A DNA stretch of 64,000 nucleotides from Pragia fontium DSM 5563 = ATCC 49100 (GCF_900112475.1 NZ_FOLW01000001.1:62001-126000); one strand, 5' to 3'. Shown: positions 8,259 through 15,985, counted from the first letter of the stretch. A program made the numbers and translations. Notes: generated from the letters alone by a model not told the origin.

Positions 8259-8756
8259 TTACCTCGTTAAGTTAAAAATAGTTTTGCTACCATCAGAGGT
8301 AGCCTGAACATTATCAATGACGCTTACAGCGTCTTTAATAATCACGGAATAGTGGATAAAAAAGCTCAGATAGGTTTCTGAATTCGGTGTCCATTGGGCA
8401 TCCTCTTTCATTTCTGTTTTTAATTGAGCGCTTCCCTCTATTCCAATTTGTGCCAGTTGAAACTTCTCCGACACAGATACTTTTCGCAGCCCATCGTTGA
8501 TTTTGCTTAATTGCTCAACTACATCACCGCCGTAATAGTGAATAGCAATTTCAGCCCGACGCTGGCCACGAACGATCAAATAACCGTCATCACTGACGTT
8601 TCGATCAACTTCATCACTCATCCCCAGCGCAGTACAGGAAACCGTACTTAACTCGGCATAAGGTTCCTGCGGTACCGTTTCCCCTTTGATAATCAGGTTG
8701 GAGTCCAGCAGGGGTTGCAGCAGACTTTTCAGCTGCTGTTCAATGATTGTTGCCAT
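8259..8756 (-). CDS. Neck/tail terminator-like protein
   Basis: The start is set at ATG 8756 (MATIIEQQLKSLLQPLLDSN), preceded by GAGG. The open frame continues upstream to 8849 but would run through a strong terminator, so the longer form is unlikely. The resulting 165 residues resemble the phage neck/tail-terminator (gp12-like, LIC_12616) family, which caps the head-proximal end of the tail tube. It is the first gene of the tail module. In a headless tail-like particle this protein would form the tail end. Confidence 0.6.
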   Translation of the reverse strand: MATIIEQQLKSLLQPLLDSNLIIKGETVPQEPYAELSTVSCTALGMSDEVDRNVSDDGYLIVRGQRRAEIAIHYYGGDVVEQLSKINDGLRKVSVSEKFQLAQIGIEGSAQLKTEMKEDAQWTPNSETYLSFFIHYSVIIKDAVSVIDNVQATSDGSKTIFNLTR

Positions 8757-8794
8757 AAAAACCTCAAAATAGCGGTTCAATGAATATGAGAAAC

Positions 8795-8820
8795 AAAAAA
8801 GCCCCGCAAAGCGGGGCTTA
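8795..8820 (-). terminator. Terminator T1 in the tail-module leader
   Basis: A perfect stem GCCCCGC-aaa-GCGGGGC (8801-8817) is followed on the minus strand by TTTTTT. It lies 43 bases before the start codon of the first tail gene, so it blocks the tail operon unless RNA polymerase is antiterminated. A near-identical copy lies at 10,471-10,489. Confidence 0.88.
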
Positions 8821-8922
8821 AATAGGGAAATAGATAAACGAATCGTCAATTAACAACTTTTAGTGCTCAAGAACTCAGCTGTGATTGATCATCATTAAAC
8901 ACTATTAATCCATAACTAACGC

Positions 8923-8950
8923 CCACAAACCACAAACCACAAACCACAAA
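8923..8950. repeat. Four perfect tandem copies of CCACAAA
   Basis: Positions 8923-8950 contain the 7-mer CCACAAA four times without change, inside the untranslated leader of the tail module between terminators T2 and T1. The matching lysis-module leader lacks it. It could be slippage-generated or an RNA/DNA binding array; nothing in the sequence decides this. Confidence 0.95.
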
Positions 8951-9002
8951 GTAGTGAGCATCAAATAAAATCAATAAACCAGATAGTTAGCCAATAAAAC
9001 GC

Positions 9003-9032
9003 AAAAGGCCCGCATTCAAATGCAGGCCTTTT
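9003..9032 (-). terminator. Terminator T2 in the tail-module leader
   Basis: The hairpin AAAAGGCCcGCAT/ATGCaGGCCTTTT works in both directions (T-runs on both sides). It lies about 45 bases downstream of the putative late promoter at 9076-9103 and just after the lysis genes, so it both ends the lysis transcript and gates the tail transcript. It is paralogous to the hairpin at 10,675-10,705. Confidence 0.88.
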
Positions 9033-9075
9033 GTTATGCTTTGTTTGGATACAATCTTGTGACTTTATGGGAGTT

Positions 9076-9103
9076 ACTATACCTGATAATCAGATAAAAA
9101 CAA
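9076..9103 (-). promoter_or_regulatory. Putative Q-dependent late promoter of the tail module
   Basis: On the minus strand TTGTTT (9103 to 9098) and TATAGT (9081 to 9076) are separated by 16 bases. The spacer contains the perfect 11-bp palindrome CTGATTATCAG (9093 to 9083). The same spacer and -10 recur in front of the lysis genes. A binding element between -35 and -10 followed by terminators is the layout of Q-controlled phage promoters; the link to the Q-type gene here is inferred. Confidence 0.65.
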
Positions 9104-9117
9104 CCCCTTTTAGTTGT

Positions 9118-9504
9118 TTATTTAACTTTTAATTGTTTTTCTTTATTCTTGTTGTTATTTGGCGATAAAATTTCGTTATCAAACGAAGTATAAGACTCAA
9201 CCACCTTCCTCACCCCCTCTAATTGCCCATTACACCGTTCAATCACCGCCAGCAGTTCAGCGACATATCCAGGATAATCACCGTAATAGCGGACCTGATA
9301 GTCAGGTGCCTGGCACGGGCGGAACAGCATTTTTGGCACCGGCAGCGGTGGCGTTGACCTCGGCGACTCGTTCGCGCAGCCGCTGAGTGACAGCATCAGG
9401 AACGGGCTCAGCAACGCAAGGACTCGCCAGTTGGCTTTGAGCCAATGCTCGCTGCAACGCCACAGTGCGTTTTTCGCTCTCTTGTTTTTGCTCTGCAACA
9501 TCAT
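9118..9504 (-). CDS. Outer-membrane spanin lipoprotein (Rz1-like)
   Basis: The frame encodes 128 residues and starts inside the Rz gene in another frame. After a basic N-terminus there is a hydrophobic signal (VLALLSPFLMLSLSGC) ending in a lipobox with the cysteine at about residue 43. A proline-rich start of the mature part follows (ESPRSTPPLPVPK), as in Rz1 proteins. It continues about 65 residues past the Rz stop. With Rz it would fuse inner and outer membranes in the last step of lysis. The long pre-signal N-terminus may mean a later start. Confidence 0.7.
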   Translation of the reverse strand: MMLQSKNKRAKNALWRCSEHWLKANWRVLALLSPFLMLSLSGCANESPRSTPPLPVPKMLFRPCQAPDYQVRYYGDYPGYVAELLAVIERCNGQLEGVRKVVESYTSFDNEILSPNNNKNKEKQLKVK

Positions 9505-9703
9505 CCATTACCTCCTGGATTTGCCTATACTGGGCCCTGATCTTGGCTGAATAAGCCCGTTCCTCTGCTAACGCCACCACTGCCTGTTGCTTCTCATTTC
9601 TTAACTGGCTCAGTTGATTACCAAGCCAGCGGGCATAAAGCAGCAGCAAAACGATGCATACACCGGTTAAAGCGGTAGTCATCATTCGTGCAGAAAATGT
9701 CAT
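9302..9703 (-). CDS. Inner-membrane spanin (Rz-like)
   Basis: The protein has 133 residues: one N-terminal membrane segment (MTTALTGVCIVLLLLYARWL) then a charged, heptad-rich coiled coil (LRNEKQQAVVALAEERAYSAKI...). This is the usual type II Rz topology. Its ATG overlaps the endolysin stop by 4 bases. The Rz1 frame begins within it, a nested arrangement seen in lambda-like lysis cassettes. Confidence 0.78.
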   Translation of the reverse strand: MTFSARMMTTALTGVCIVLLLLYARWLGNQLSQLRNEKQQAVVALAEERAYSAKIRAQYRQIQEVMDDVAEQKQESEKRTVALQRALAQSQLASPCVAEPVPDAVTQRLRERVAEVNATAAGAKNAVPPVPGT

Positions 9704-10125
9704 GATTCAAACATCCGTTTTTCTAAACGGCGACGCCGTTCTAAACCGGCAAACCGTTTACCGTTGGCATAAACCCAGCGACCAAACTCATCGGCAGCAC
9801 CGTTGTAATCCCGCTGATTTAATTTGCGTAACAACGTCGAAGTACTTAACGCTCGAGCGCCACAGTTAAAAGCAAAAGAAACCAGTGCATCGAACTGCCC
9901 TTGGGTTAGTGGAACCTTAACAATCCGTAACACATCCTGTTCAACGCGTACCAAATCCGCTTTAAGATAACGTTCCGCCTGCATGGCACTAATTTGATCG
10001 TTTGGCTTAACCCCAGAGGTATGGCCATAGCCAATCGTCCAAACTTTTGCCGGACAGAGATAAGCTTTTAACTGGCAAGATTCGAAGGATTTAATGTGCT
10101 CTACGCCACTTTGGCTAGTTATCAT
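9700..10125 (-). CDS. Endolysin, GH24 phage lysozyme
   Basis: The protein has about 141 residues from the ATG at 10,125, which follows GGAGG by 5 bases (an upstream ATG at 10,137 is possible but overlaps the Shine-Dalgarno). The catalytic region SFESCQLKAYLCPAKVWTIGYGHTSG carries the E...D/C...T triad pattern of glycoside hydrolase 24, with C (of CPAKVWTIGYG) in the place often taken by D. QGQFDALVSFAFNCG is the conserved second motif. It cleaves peptidoglycan glycan strands. No signal-anchor is seen, so export should depend on the holin. Confidence 0.85.
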   Translation of the reverse strand: MITSQSGVEHIKSFESCQLKAYLCPAKVWTIGYGHTSGVKPNDQISAMQAERYLKADLVRVEQDVLRIVKVPLTQGQFDALVSFAFNCGARALSTSTLLRKLNQRDYNGAADEFGRWVYANGKRFAGLERRRRLEKRMFES

Positions 10126-10432
10126 CACGTCCTCCATCTATACGCTTCAAAAAACGCTTTTCCAGAATCTTAATAAATTCAGCACCGGACCATCCCGCCA
10201 AGCCAGCAATACCGCCAGCAAGTTCTGCTGCCCAGTGATAATAGCTGGCAGCCAGTAGCACTAACGCTCCGGCAAAAATGGCCACCGTCGCCTGCAATAG
10301 CAGAATCGACCAGCGAAACTCTTCACCGTTCAGGATGCGGTAAGCGTAACTGGCGATGGCGCCCAGTAATGTCATGACCAATACCAGGATATAGCTCAGA
10401 GAAAGGTAGTTTTGAGGTTCTTTCATCGGCAT
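10115..10432 (-). CDS. Holin
   Basis: The protein has 105 residues with three likely membrane segments (YILVLVMTLLGAIASYAY, ILLLQATVAIFAGALVLLAA, then LAGGIAGLAGWSGAEFI) and a charged tail (KRFLKRIDGGRDDN), a typical holin make-up. It is the first gene of the lysis module and overlaps the endolysin by about 10 bases. It would form holes in the inner membrane and release the endolysin. The family was not identified further. Confidence 0.75.
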   Translation of the reverse strand: MPMKEPQNYLSLSYILVLVMTLLGAIASYAYRILNGEEFRWSILLLQATVAIFAGALVLLAASYYHWAAELAGGIAGLAGWSGAEFIKILEKRFLKRIDGGRDDN

Positions 10433-10466
10433 GTATATTTTCCAATTAAGTTATACAAGAGAAATA

Positions 10467-10489
10467 AAAAAGCCCCGCAAAGCGGGGCT
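10467..10489 (-). terminator. Terminator T1' in the lysis-module leader
   Basis: The stem AGCCCCGC-aaa-GCGGGGCT is followed on the minus strand by TTTTTTA. Almost the same hairpin precedes the tail module (8795-8820). It is about 35 bases before the holin start. Confidence 0.88.
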
Positions 10490-10674
10490 AAAGTGACACA
10501 TTGATACGTAATTCTATTGCTAAATAATGATATTCCTGGGTTTAACAACTTTAATCAGAAAGTACCCGGTCTACCGTCGGTAGCAATAACATCATTCTCC
10601 CTTTAGTCTCTCCTGAAAATGGAGAGCTACGTATCAAATAAAGTCACAAAACCAGAGCGTTAGAGCTAAAAAAC

Positions 10675-10705
10675 AAAAAGCCCGCATTCATCATGCAGGC
10701 TTTTT
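10675..10705 (-). terminator. Terminator T2' in the lysis-module leader
   Basis: The hairpin AAAAAGCCcGCAT/ATGCaGGCTTTTT has T-runs on both sides. It lies about 45 bases downstream of the late promoter at 10,751-10,778 and is the counterpart of T2 at 9003-9032. The two leaders also share sequence on both sides of it (ATCAAATAAA upstream side, TGGATACAA downstream side), so the leaders are duplicates. Confidence 0.88.
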
Positions 10706-10750
10706 ATCTAATGGCTTGTCTGGATACAACTTTGCGACTTTATACTGCTT

Positions 10751-10778
10751 ACTATACCTGATAATCAGATTAATTCAA
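10751..10778 (-). promoter_or_regulatory. Putative Q-dependent late promoter of the lysis module
   Basis: On the minus strand TTGAAT (10,778 to 10,773), a 16-base spacer and TATAGT (10,756 to 10,751). The spacer holds the palindrome CTGATTATCAG (10,768 to 10,758), identical to the one in the tail promoter. Two terminators follow before the holin. The region 10,490-10,674 between the terminators holds no gene. Confidence 0.65.
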
Positions 10779-10830
10779 CACCTTTTTGGTGTTTTTACAA
10801 CTTTATTTATCACGTTGTATTTAAACAAAA

Positions 10831-10852
10831 CATGCCGCACAAAGGCGGCATG
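10831..10852 (-). terminator. Terminator after the antiterminator gene
   Basis: The stem CATGCCGC/GCGGCATG is followed on the minus strand by TTTTGTTT, 30 bases after the stop of the Q-type gene. It separates the regulator transcript from the late promoter. Confidence 0.8.
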
Positions 10853-10883
10853 GAGAGGCAAAAAAACAAAAAATCATTTTGGA

Positions 10884-11243
10884 CTAAACAGCAACTTCCT
10901 CACCAGATCGAACAAAAATCTGCCCGGCAATAAACGCTTCTGCCACTCTTAAAATACCCGCAACATAACTCTGAGCCTTCCCCAACTGCTTAGCTAGTTT
11001 AGATTGGCTAATCCGGTAAACATAGTGTGCAATCACTAGCTTATAAGCCAATTGGTCAAAATGCCGCAGCCCCGCAACCGCAGAATCAACGACCATTCCT
11101 TGGTTATCATCAGTACGCAAAAATGATGAACTACTATCCGGTAACACCGCCTGAAAAGTGACATTAACTTTTGAATATTCGGTACCGACATTACAGCGCG
11201 CCCAGTTACCCCACATCTCTAAAGTTGTCTTAATATTATTCAT
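10884..11243 (-). CDS. Q-type antitermination protein (AntitermQ family)
   Basis: The protein has 119 residues. MWGNWARC near the start, the VDSAVAGLRHFDQLAYKLVIAHYVYRISQSKLAKQLGKAQSYV region (a helix-turn-helix) and the closing AEAFIAG match the phage 'antitermination protein Q type 1' family. Such proteins load onto RNA polymerase at a late promoter and let it read through terminators. Two suitable promoter-plus-terminator units lie just downstream. The gene is divergent from the repressor, so the repressor can silence it through the shared operator region. Confidence 0.78.
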   Translation of the reverse strand: MNNIKTTLEMWGNWARCNVGTEYSKVNVTFQAVLPDSSSSFLRTDDNQGMVVDSAVAGLRHFDQLAYKLVIAHYVYRISQSKLAKQLGKAQSYVAGILRVAEAFIAGQIFVRSGEEVAV

Positions 11244-11382
11244 TTATCCCCCCGGACAATAACAACAAATGGTTGTGGTAGTATAGTAGTTGAAAATTAA
11301 TGGTTGATCAACACATATTAGTTGTTATAGTGGTGATATCTTTAGTTGTCATTTATATACCTTATACATCAAGAGAATCACT
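11244..11382. promoter_or_regulatory. Divergent operator region of the phage-tail locus
   Basis: This 139-bp gap holds five GTTG cores (11,272, 11,289, 11,303, 11,321 and 11,345), the third in a perfect palindrome GTTGATCAAC (11,303-11,312). Spacing is 14-24 bp. It is AT-rich and lies between repressor and antiterminator starts, so it is the obvious place for repressor binding and both promoters. The exact operator consensus cannot be fixed by eye. Confidence 0.6.
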
Positions 11383-12099
11383 ATGCAGACGTTAGCAGAA
11401 CGCGTCGCTAAGCGACGTGAACAATTAGGCTTAAGTCAGAAAACGCTGGCTGAAAAAATCAACGTCAGCCAGCAATCGATCAATAAAATTGAATCAGGAC
11501 AGACCCGCTCACCACGTAATCTGGATAAACTGGCCGAGGCATTAGATGTTAGCCCTCAGTGGCTATTATTCGGTGATGAGCCCTCAGTGGTTAAGCAGGT
11601 CGATGTCTATGATAGTGAAATTAAAGCCAGTAGCCTGCGGGTAGAAGAATGGGAATCGATGAATCATGATAAAGATGAATTTGTTGAAGTCACCGTTCTC
11701 AACGTTGAAGCAGCCTGCGGTGATGGCGCGATGCCAGATAATGAACATGAAGTTTATGCACTGCCCTTTCGCCGCTATACGCTACGCCGGATGGGGGTCA
11801 ATGCGCGTAACGCTCGGGTAGTGAGAGTCATTGGCAATAGCATGGCGCCAATGCTGCGCAGTGGCGATGTGGTGGGAATAGATACGGCCAACAACTCAAC
11901 GATTATTGACGGCGATCTATATGCCATTCGTGATGGTAATCTTATCCGGGTAAAACAACTCATTCCCCGTCCTGATGGTGGCGTGATTATAAAAAGCTTT
12001 AATAGTACCGATTACCCTGATGAGCATCTAACTCGGGAAGAGATTGAACAACGCATTCATATTATTGGGCGCGTATTCTGGTCATCCACTCTTTGGTAA
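11383..12099 (+). CDS. LexA/CI-type self-cleaving repressor (HTH plus S24 peptidase)
   Basis: The protein has 238 residues. The N-terminal HTH_3 domain spans about residues 6-62 (LSQKTLAEKINVSQQSINKIESG). A linker carries the likely cleavage site C-G in EAACGDG near residue 110. The S24 peptidase domain has the catalytic serine in GNSMAP and the catalytic lysine in LIRVKQL. This build gives RecA-dependent self-cleavage after DNA damage, so the tail and lysis genes should be SOS-inducible. It is divergent from the Q-type gene. Confidence 0.88.
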   Translation: MQTLAERVAKRREQLGLSQKTLAEKINVSQQSINKIESGQTRSPRNLDKLAEALDVSPQWLLFGDEPSVVKQVDVYDSEIKASSLRVEEWESMNHDKDEFVEVTVLNVEAACGDGAMPDNEHEVYALPFRRYTLRRMGVNARNARVVRVIGNSMAPMLRSGDVVGIDTANNSTIIDGDLYAIRDGNLIRVKQLIPRPDGGVIIKSFNSTDYPDEHLTREEIEQRIHIIGRVFWSSTLW

Positions 12100-12381
12100 G
12101 CCAATCAGCCTAAATCTAATATTAAATGCCTGTACAGACCACATTTCTGGCAGGCTACATTCTCGCTAGCCCCTTCCCTGCACCCTGCATGACTATTGAC
12201 TTACTCATAATGAGTTACCTTGATAGTTATTATCATGATGAAAAAATATTGTTAAAACCTAGTTAAATACAGTTAATTGATAAGAATAAATAAATAATTT
12301 CTCACATTAAATCTCAAAATATTTACTTATAGGTATTATCAACGCTATCATTACCCCATGCTAATAAGGAGATGCTAGCAC

Positions 12382-12888
12382 ATGGAAAGTTCATTTTCGC
12401 CTACCGAAAGTATTTTAAACCAATATTCATCAATACAAGATGAGTTTCCTTACCAGGAAATTCAATTAACACGTTTGAGTATGCACACTCATAGCAAACT
12501 CTTAGAATTTCGTAATAAGAATTTTAAGGCTCAGGGTATTAATGAAACGCTTTTTATGGCGTTAATTATATTAAACGTACAAAAAAACAAATCTATTCAA
12601 CCATCTGAGTTAAGTTTAGCCTTAGGCTCATCCAGAACCAATGCAACGCGCATTGCAGACGATCTGGAGAAAAAAGGTTGGATCGTACGTAAAGAAAGCG
12701 GTAAAGATCGCCGTTGCTTGCATTTGTTTCTTACACCAGCCGGTGAAGAATTTCTCAGTGGTCTTTTTCCTCAGCAACACGCTAATCTACTAAAGATTTG
12801 GTCAGTATTTACTGAAGAAGAGCGCCAACAGTTAGAAATGCTAAACCGCAAATTACTCACCCGTCTGGAAGACATCGATCCCGCCTAA
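12382..12888 (+). CDS. emrR: MarR-family repressor EmrR (MprA)
   Basis: The protein has 168 residues with a winged helix ([44 protein letters not shown]), which matches EmrR/MprA in length and sequence. It represses emrRAB and is released by hydrophobic uncouplers. It is the first gene of the emrR-emrA-emrB set, 178 bp upstream of emrA. The spacer 12,100-12,381 carries no gene; it is AT-rich, with an AAGGAG ribosome site before the start and possibly the right border of the phage-tail locus. Confidence 0.92.
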   Translation: MESSFSPTESILNQYSSIQDEFPYQEIQLTRLSMHTHSKLLEFRNKNFKAQGINETLFMALIILNVQKNKSIQPSELSLALGSSRTNATRIADDLEKKGWIVRKESGKDRRCLHLFLTPAGEEFLSGLFPQQHANLLKIWSVFTEEERQQLEMLNRKLLTRLEDIDPA

Positions 12889-13066
12889 ATGTCGCGCTGT
12901 AATTTAGCTATATATGCGATACCATTGCATACCGCTAAATTACAGCAGTTTATCTCTGCACAATTTCATAAAATACCCATACACTATAACGCTGAATTTC
13001 AGATCAGCTAAATGGTCTGTTTCCCCCATTTAGACACAACTTAATTTGATTTGAAGGTGAAACCGA

Positions 13067-14233
13067 ATGTCCGCGGAAAACATGTCCCCGCAACCAAAAA
13101 GTAAAAAGCAAACACGCAAAATGGCTCTCACAATAGCCGCTGTGCTATTCATTCTGCTCGGAACCGGCTATGCCATTTATTGGTTTGTTGCCCTTCGTCA
13201 TCATCAAACCACGGATGATGCTTATGTTGCCGGTAACCAAATTCAAATTATGGCGCAGATCTCCGGTAACGTAACGACGATTCACGTCGATAATACTGAC
13301 TTGGTTAAGCAGGGAGAGGTATTGCTAACGCTGGATCCAACTGATGCCCAGCAGGCCTTTGAAAGAGCTAAAACCTCATTAGCCAATAGCGTACGCCAAA
13401 CTCATCAGTTGATTATTAATAATCGTCAGCTACAGGCTAATATCGAACTGAAAAAAACCGCGCTCAGTCAGGCTCAAGCTGACTTAACCCGCCGCGAAGC
13501 ACTCGGTAAAGCAGCAGTTATTGGTAAAGAAGAGTTACAGCATGCCCGCGATGCGGCAGCCAGTGCCAAAGCTGAACTTGAAGTTGCGTTACAGCAATAC
13601 AATTCAAACAACGCGCTGGTGCTAAATACACCCGTTGAACAGCATCCATCGGTTTTACACGCATCCTCACAATTGCGTGATGCTTGGCTAACCTTACAAC
13701 GTACTAAGGTTGTGGCGCCTATTACTGGCTATATTTCCCGGCGTAGTGTGCAGGTTGGCTCACAAATCGCAGTGGGTACTCCTCTTATGGTGATTGTACC
13801 TGCCGATCAAATTTGGGTTGATGCTAACTTTAAAGAAACCCAGTTGGCTAACATGAGAATAGGTCAGCCGGTTACCATTATCAGCGACTTCTACGGTGAT
13901 GATGTGGAATTTAATGGTACCGTCGCCGGCTTGGATATGGGAACCGGCAGCGCGTTTTCCTTGTTACCCGCTCAGAATGCAACTGGTAACTGGATTAAAG
14001 TGGTTCAACGTCTTCCAGTGCGTATCGAACTGGATCCGCAACAGGTTGCCCAACATCCTCTGCGTATCGGCTTATCCATGGATGTCACGGTGAATACTTC
14101 CGACAAAAATGGTCTGGTTCTGGCTGAAAAACCTCGGCAAGGGGTCGCTTATCAAACCGATGCGCTAACTTATGATCTGACGCCGGTTAATCATTTAATT
14201 GCCGATATTATTCAGGCTAACTCCGGTAACTGA
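13067..14233 (+). CDS. emrA: Multidrug efflux membrane-fusion protein EmrA
   Basis: The protein has 388 residues with a single N-terminal membrane segment (ALTIAAVLFILLGTGYAIYWFVAL), then a biotinyl-lipoyl half-motif (DAYVAGNQIQIMAQISGNV), a long coiled-coil hairpin (about residues 100-190) and the second lipoyl half plus beta barrel (KVVAPITGYISRRSVQVGS). This is the HlyD/EmrA architecture. It links EmrB to an outer-membrane channel such as TolC. It ends 7 bases before the emrB start. Confidence 0.92.
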   Translation: MSAENMSPQPKSKKQTRKMALTIAAVLFILLGTGYAIYWFVALRHHQTTDDAYVAGNQIQIMAQISGNVTTIHVDNTDLVKQGEVLLTLDPTDAQQAFERAKTSLANSVRQTHQLIINNRQLQANIELKKTALSQAQADLTRREALGKAAVIGKEELQHARDAAASAKAELEVALQQYNSNNALVLNTPVEQHPSVLHASSQLRDAWLTLQRTKVVAPITGYISRRSVQVGSQIAVGTPLMVIVPADQIWVDANFKETQLANMRIGQPVTIISDFYGDDVEFNGTVAGLDMGTGSAFSLLPAQNATGNWIKVVQRLPVRIELDPQQVAQHPLRIGLSMDVTVNTSDKNGLVLAEKPRQGVAYQTDALTYDLTPVNHLIADIIQANSGN

Positions 14234-14240
14234 TGCTGAA

Positions 14241-15791
14241 ATGACTGCACCATTAAAACCCCTTGAGGGCGCGAAATTAGGCTGGATTACGCTGGCGCTG
14301 GCTTTAGCAACGTTTATGCAAATTCTGGACTCCACTATTGCAAACGTAGCGATACCAACTATTTCCGGCGATCTAGGCTCATCGCTGTCTCAAGGTACCT
14401 GGGTTATCACCTCTTTTGGGGTGGCAAATGCGATCTCGATTCCATTAACAGGTTGGTTAGCTAAGCGCGTGGGCGAAGTCCGCCTGTTTATGATATCCAC
14501 CACGCTGTTTGTCATCGCATCATGGCTATGCGGTATGTCACATAGTTTGGAGATGCTGATATTTTCCCGCGTTATTCAGGGATTGGTTGCCGGTCCTATT
14601 ATGCCGCTCTCCCAAAGCCTGTTGTTGAACAACTACCCGCCCTTAAAACGAAGTATGGCACTGGCTCTGTGGTCAATGACGGTAACCGTTGCGCCAATTT
14701 TCGGTCCGATTCTGGGGGGCTGGATCAGCGATAACTATCACTGGGGCTGGATTTTCTATATTAACGTTCCAGTGGGTATTGCGGTTGTTGTTATTACTTG
14801 GGCCATTCTCAAAGATCGTGAAACTGAAACAGAAATCCGGCCTATTGATACCATTGGCCTGGTGCTGCTGGTGGTTGGTATCGGCTGCTTCCAAATGCTG
14901 TTGGACAGAGGGAAAGAGCTCGACTGGTTCCACTCCACCGAGATTATTGTGCTCTCGGTTGTTGCAGTAATTGCTATCACCTTCCTGATTATCTGGGAGT
15001 TAACCGACGATAACCCGATTATCGATTTATCGCTGTTTAAATCACGCAACTTTACCATTGGTTGTTTGTGTATCAGCCTGGCCTTTATGCTGTATATCGG
15101 GTCAATTGTCTTGCAACCTCAGCTCTTACAAGTGGTATTTAACTATACCGCTACTTGGGCAGGGCTAGCAGCGGCACCAATAGGCTTTATTCCACTGTTG
15201 TTGGCACCAGTTATCGGTAAATATGGTCCTAAAATTGACTTACGCCGTCTGGTTACCTTTAGCTTTGTAGTTTATGCCGTCTGTTTTTACTGGCGCGCCT
15301 ACACTTTTGAACCGGCGATGGATTTCTCTGCCGTGGCTTGGCCGCAATTTATTCAGGGCTTCGCCGTGGCCTGCTTCTTTATGCCGCTAACCACCATCAC
15401 ACTATCCGACGTGGAACCCTCTAAAATTGCTGCGGCTTCCAGCCTATCAAACTTTTTGAGAACGCTGGCTGGTTCGGTAGGAACCTCAATTACCACCACC
15501 TCATGGTCACAGCGTGAAGCGTTACACCATACTCGGCTTACTGAGGCTATTAATCCTTATAATCCGCTGACGCAACAAACCTATGATTCAATGGGTAAAA
15601 TGGGCATGTCGCAAGAACAAATATCGGCGTATCTCAATAACCAAATCACCAATCAAGGACTGATTATGTCGGCCAATGAATTCTTCTGGATATGCGGTGG
15701 GATTTTTCTGGTTCTGGTTATGCTGGTGTGGTTCGCTAAACCACCATTTATTATCGGCGGCGGCGCACACCATAGCGGTGGTGAACATTAG
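14241..15791 (+). CDS. emrB: Multidrug efflux MFS transporter EmrB
   Basis: The start chosen is ATG 14,241 (MTAPLKPLEGAKLGW); an in-frame upstream start at 14,199 would overlap emrA by 35 bases. The product of 516 residues has 14 predicted membrane helices and the DHA2-family motifs (LDSTIANVAIPTISGDLG; QGTWVITSFGVANAISIPLTGWLAKRVG). It exports hydrophobic drugs and uncouplers by proton antiport together with EmrA. The C-terminus is histidine- and glycine-rich (GGGAHHSGGEH). Confidence 0.93.
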   Translation: MTAPLKPLEGAKLGWITLALALATFMQILDSTIANVAIPTISGDLGSSLSQGTWVITSFGVANAISIPLTGWLAKRVGEVRLFMISTTLFVIASWLCGMSHSLEMLIFSRVIQGLVAGPIMPLSQSLLLNNYPPLKRSMALALWSMTVTVAPIFGPILGGWISDNYHWGWIFYINVPVGIAVVVITWAILKDRETETEIRPIDTIGLVLLVVGIGCFQMLLDRGKELDWFHSTEIIVLSVVAVIAITFLIIWELTDDNPIIDLSLFKSRNFTIGCLCISLAFMLYIGSIVLQPQLLQVVFNYTATWAGLAAAPIGFIPLLLAPVIGKYGPKIDLRRLVTFSFVVYAVCFYWRAYTFEPAMDFSAVAWPQFIQGFAVACFFMPLTTITLSDVEPSKIAAASSLSNFLRTLAGSVGTSITTTSWSQREALHHTRLTEAINPYNPLTQQTYDSMGKMGMSQEQISAYLNNQITNQGLIMSANEFFWICGGIFLVLVMLVWFAKPPFIIGGGAHHSGGEH

Positions 15792-15892
15792 TTATACGTT
15801 GATTAATATGAGCTAACTGTAACTTATCCGGCTGTAAAAATTAGTGCGAATATCAATATGATGCTCAGTTAGAATGCTTAATTGGAAGGAAA

Positions 15893-15985
15893 GAATGGCG
15901 TAAGGGTCGTAGCAGCTTTAGCTGCCGGAGTGCCCGTAGCCATTCCAGGCACGATACACTCCGTCGCTAAGTACTTAGGGGGTTA
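15893..15985. repeat. Dispersed intergenic hairpin repeat, copy 1
   Basis: It lies between the convergent ends of emrB and garK. An outer stem GAATGGC/GCCATTC (15,893-15,899 with 15,939-15,945) encloses a hairpin GCAGC-TTTA-GCTGC within 15,904-15,930. It shares the 18-mer TGCCCGTAGCCATTCCAG (15,931-15,948) with copy 2 and the 27-nt hairpin frame with copy 3. The 225-bp gap 15,792-16,016 holds no gene. Confidence 0.7.

Noticed and set aside
8757-8849. N-terminal extension of the neck-like protein
   Set aside because: It would have to be translated through terminator T1 and lacks a ribosome site; the ATG at 8756 has GAGG.
12100-12381. Attachment site or integrase remnant at the right end of the phage-tail locus
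   Set aside because: No direct repeat, tRNA end or integrase fragment could be recognised, and the left end is not in the window.
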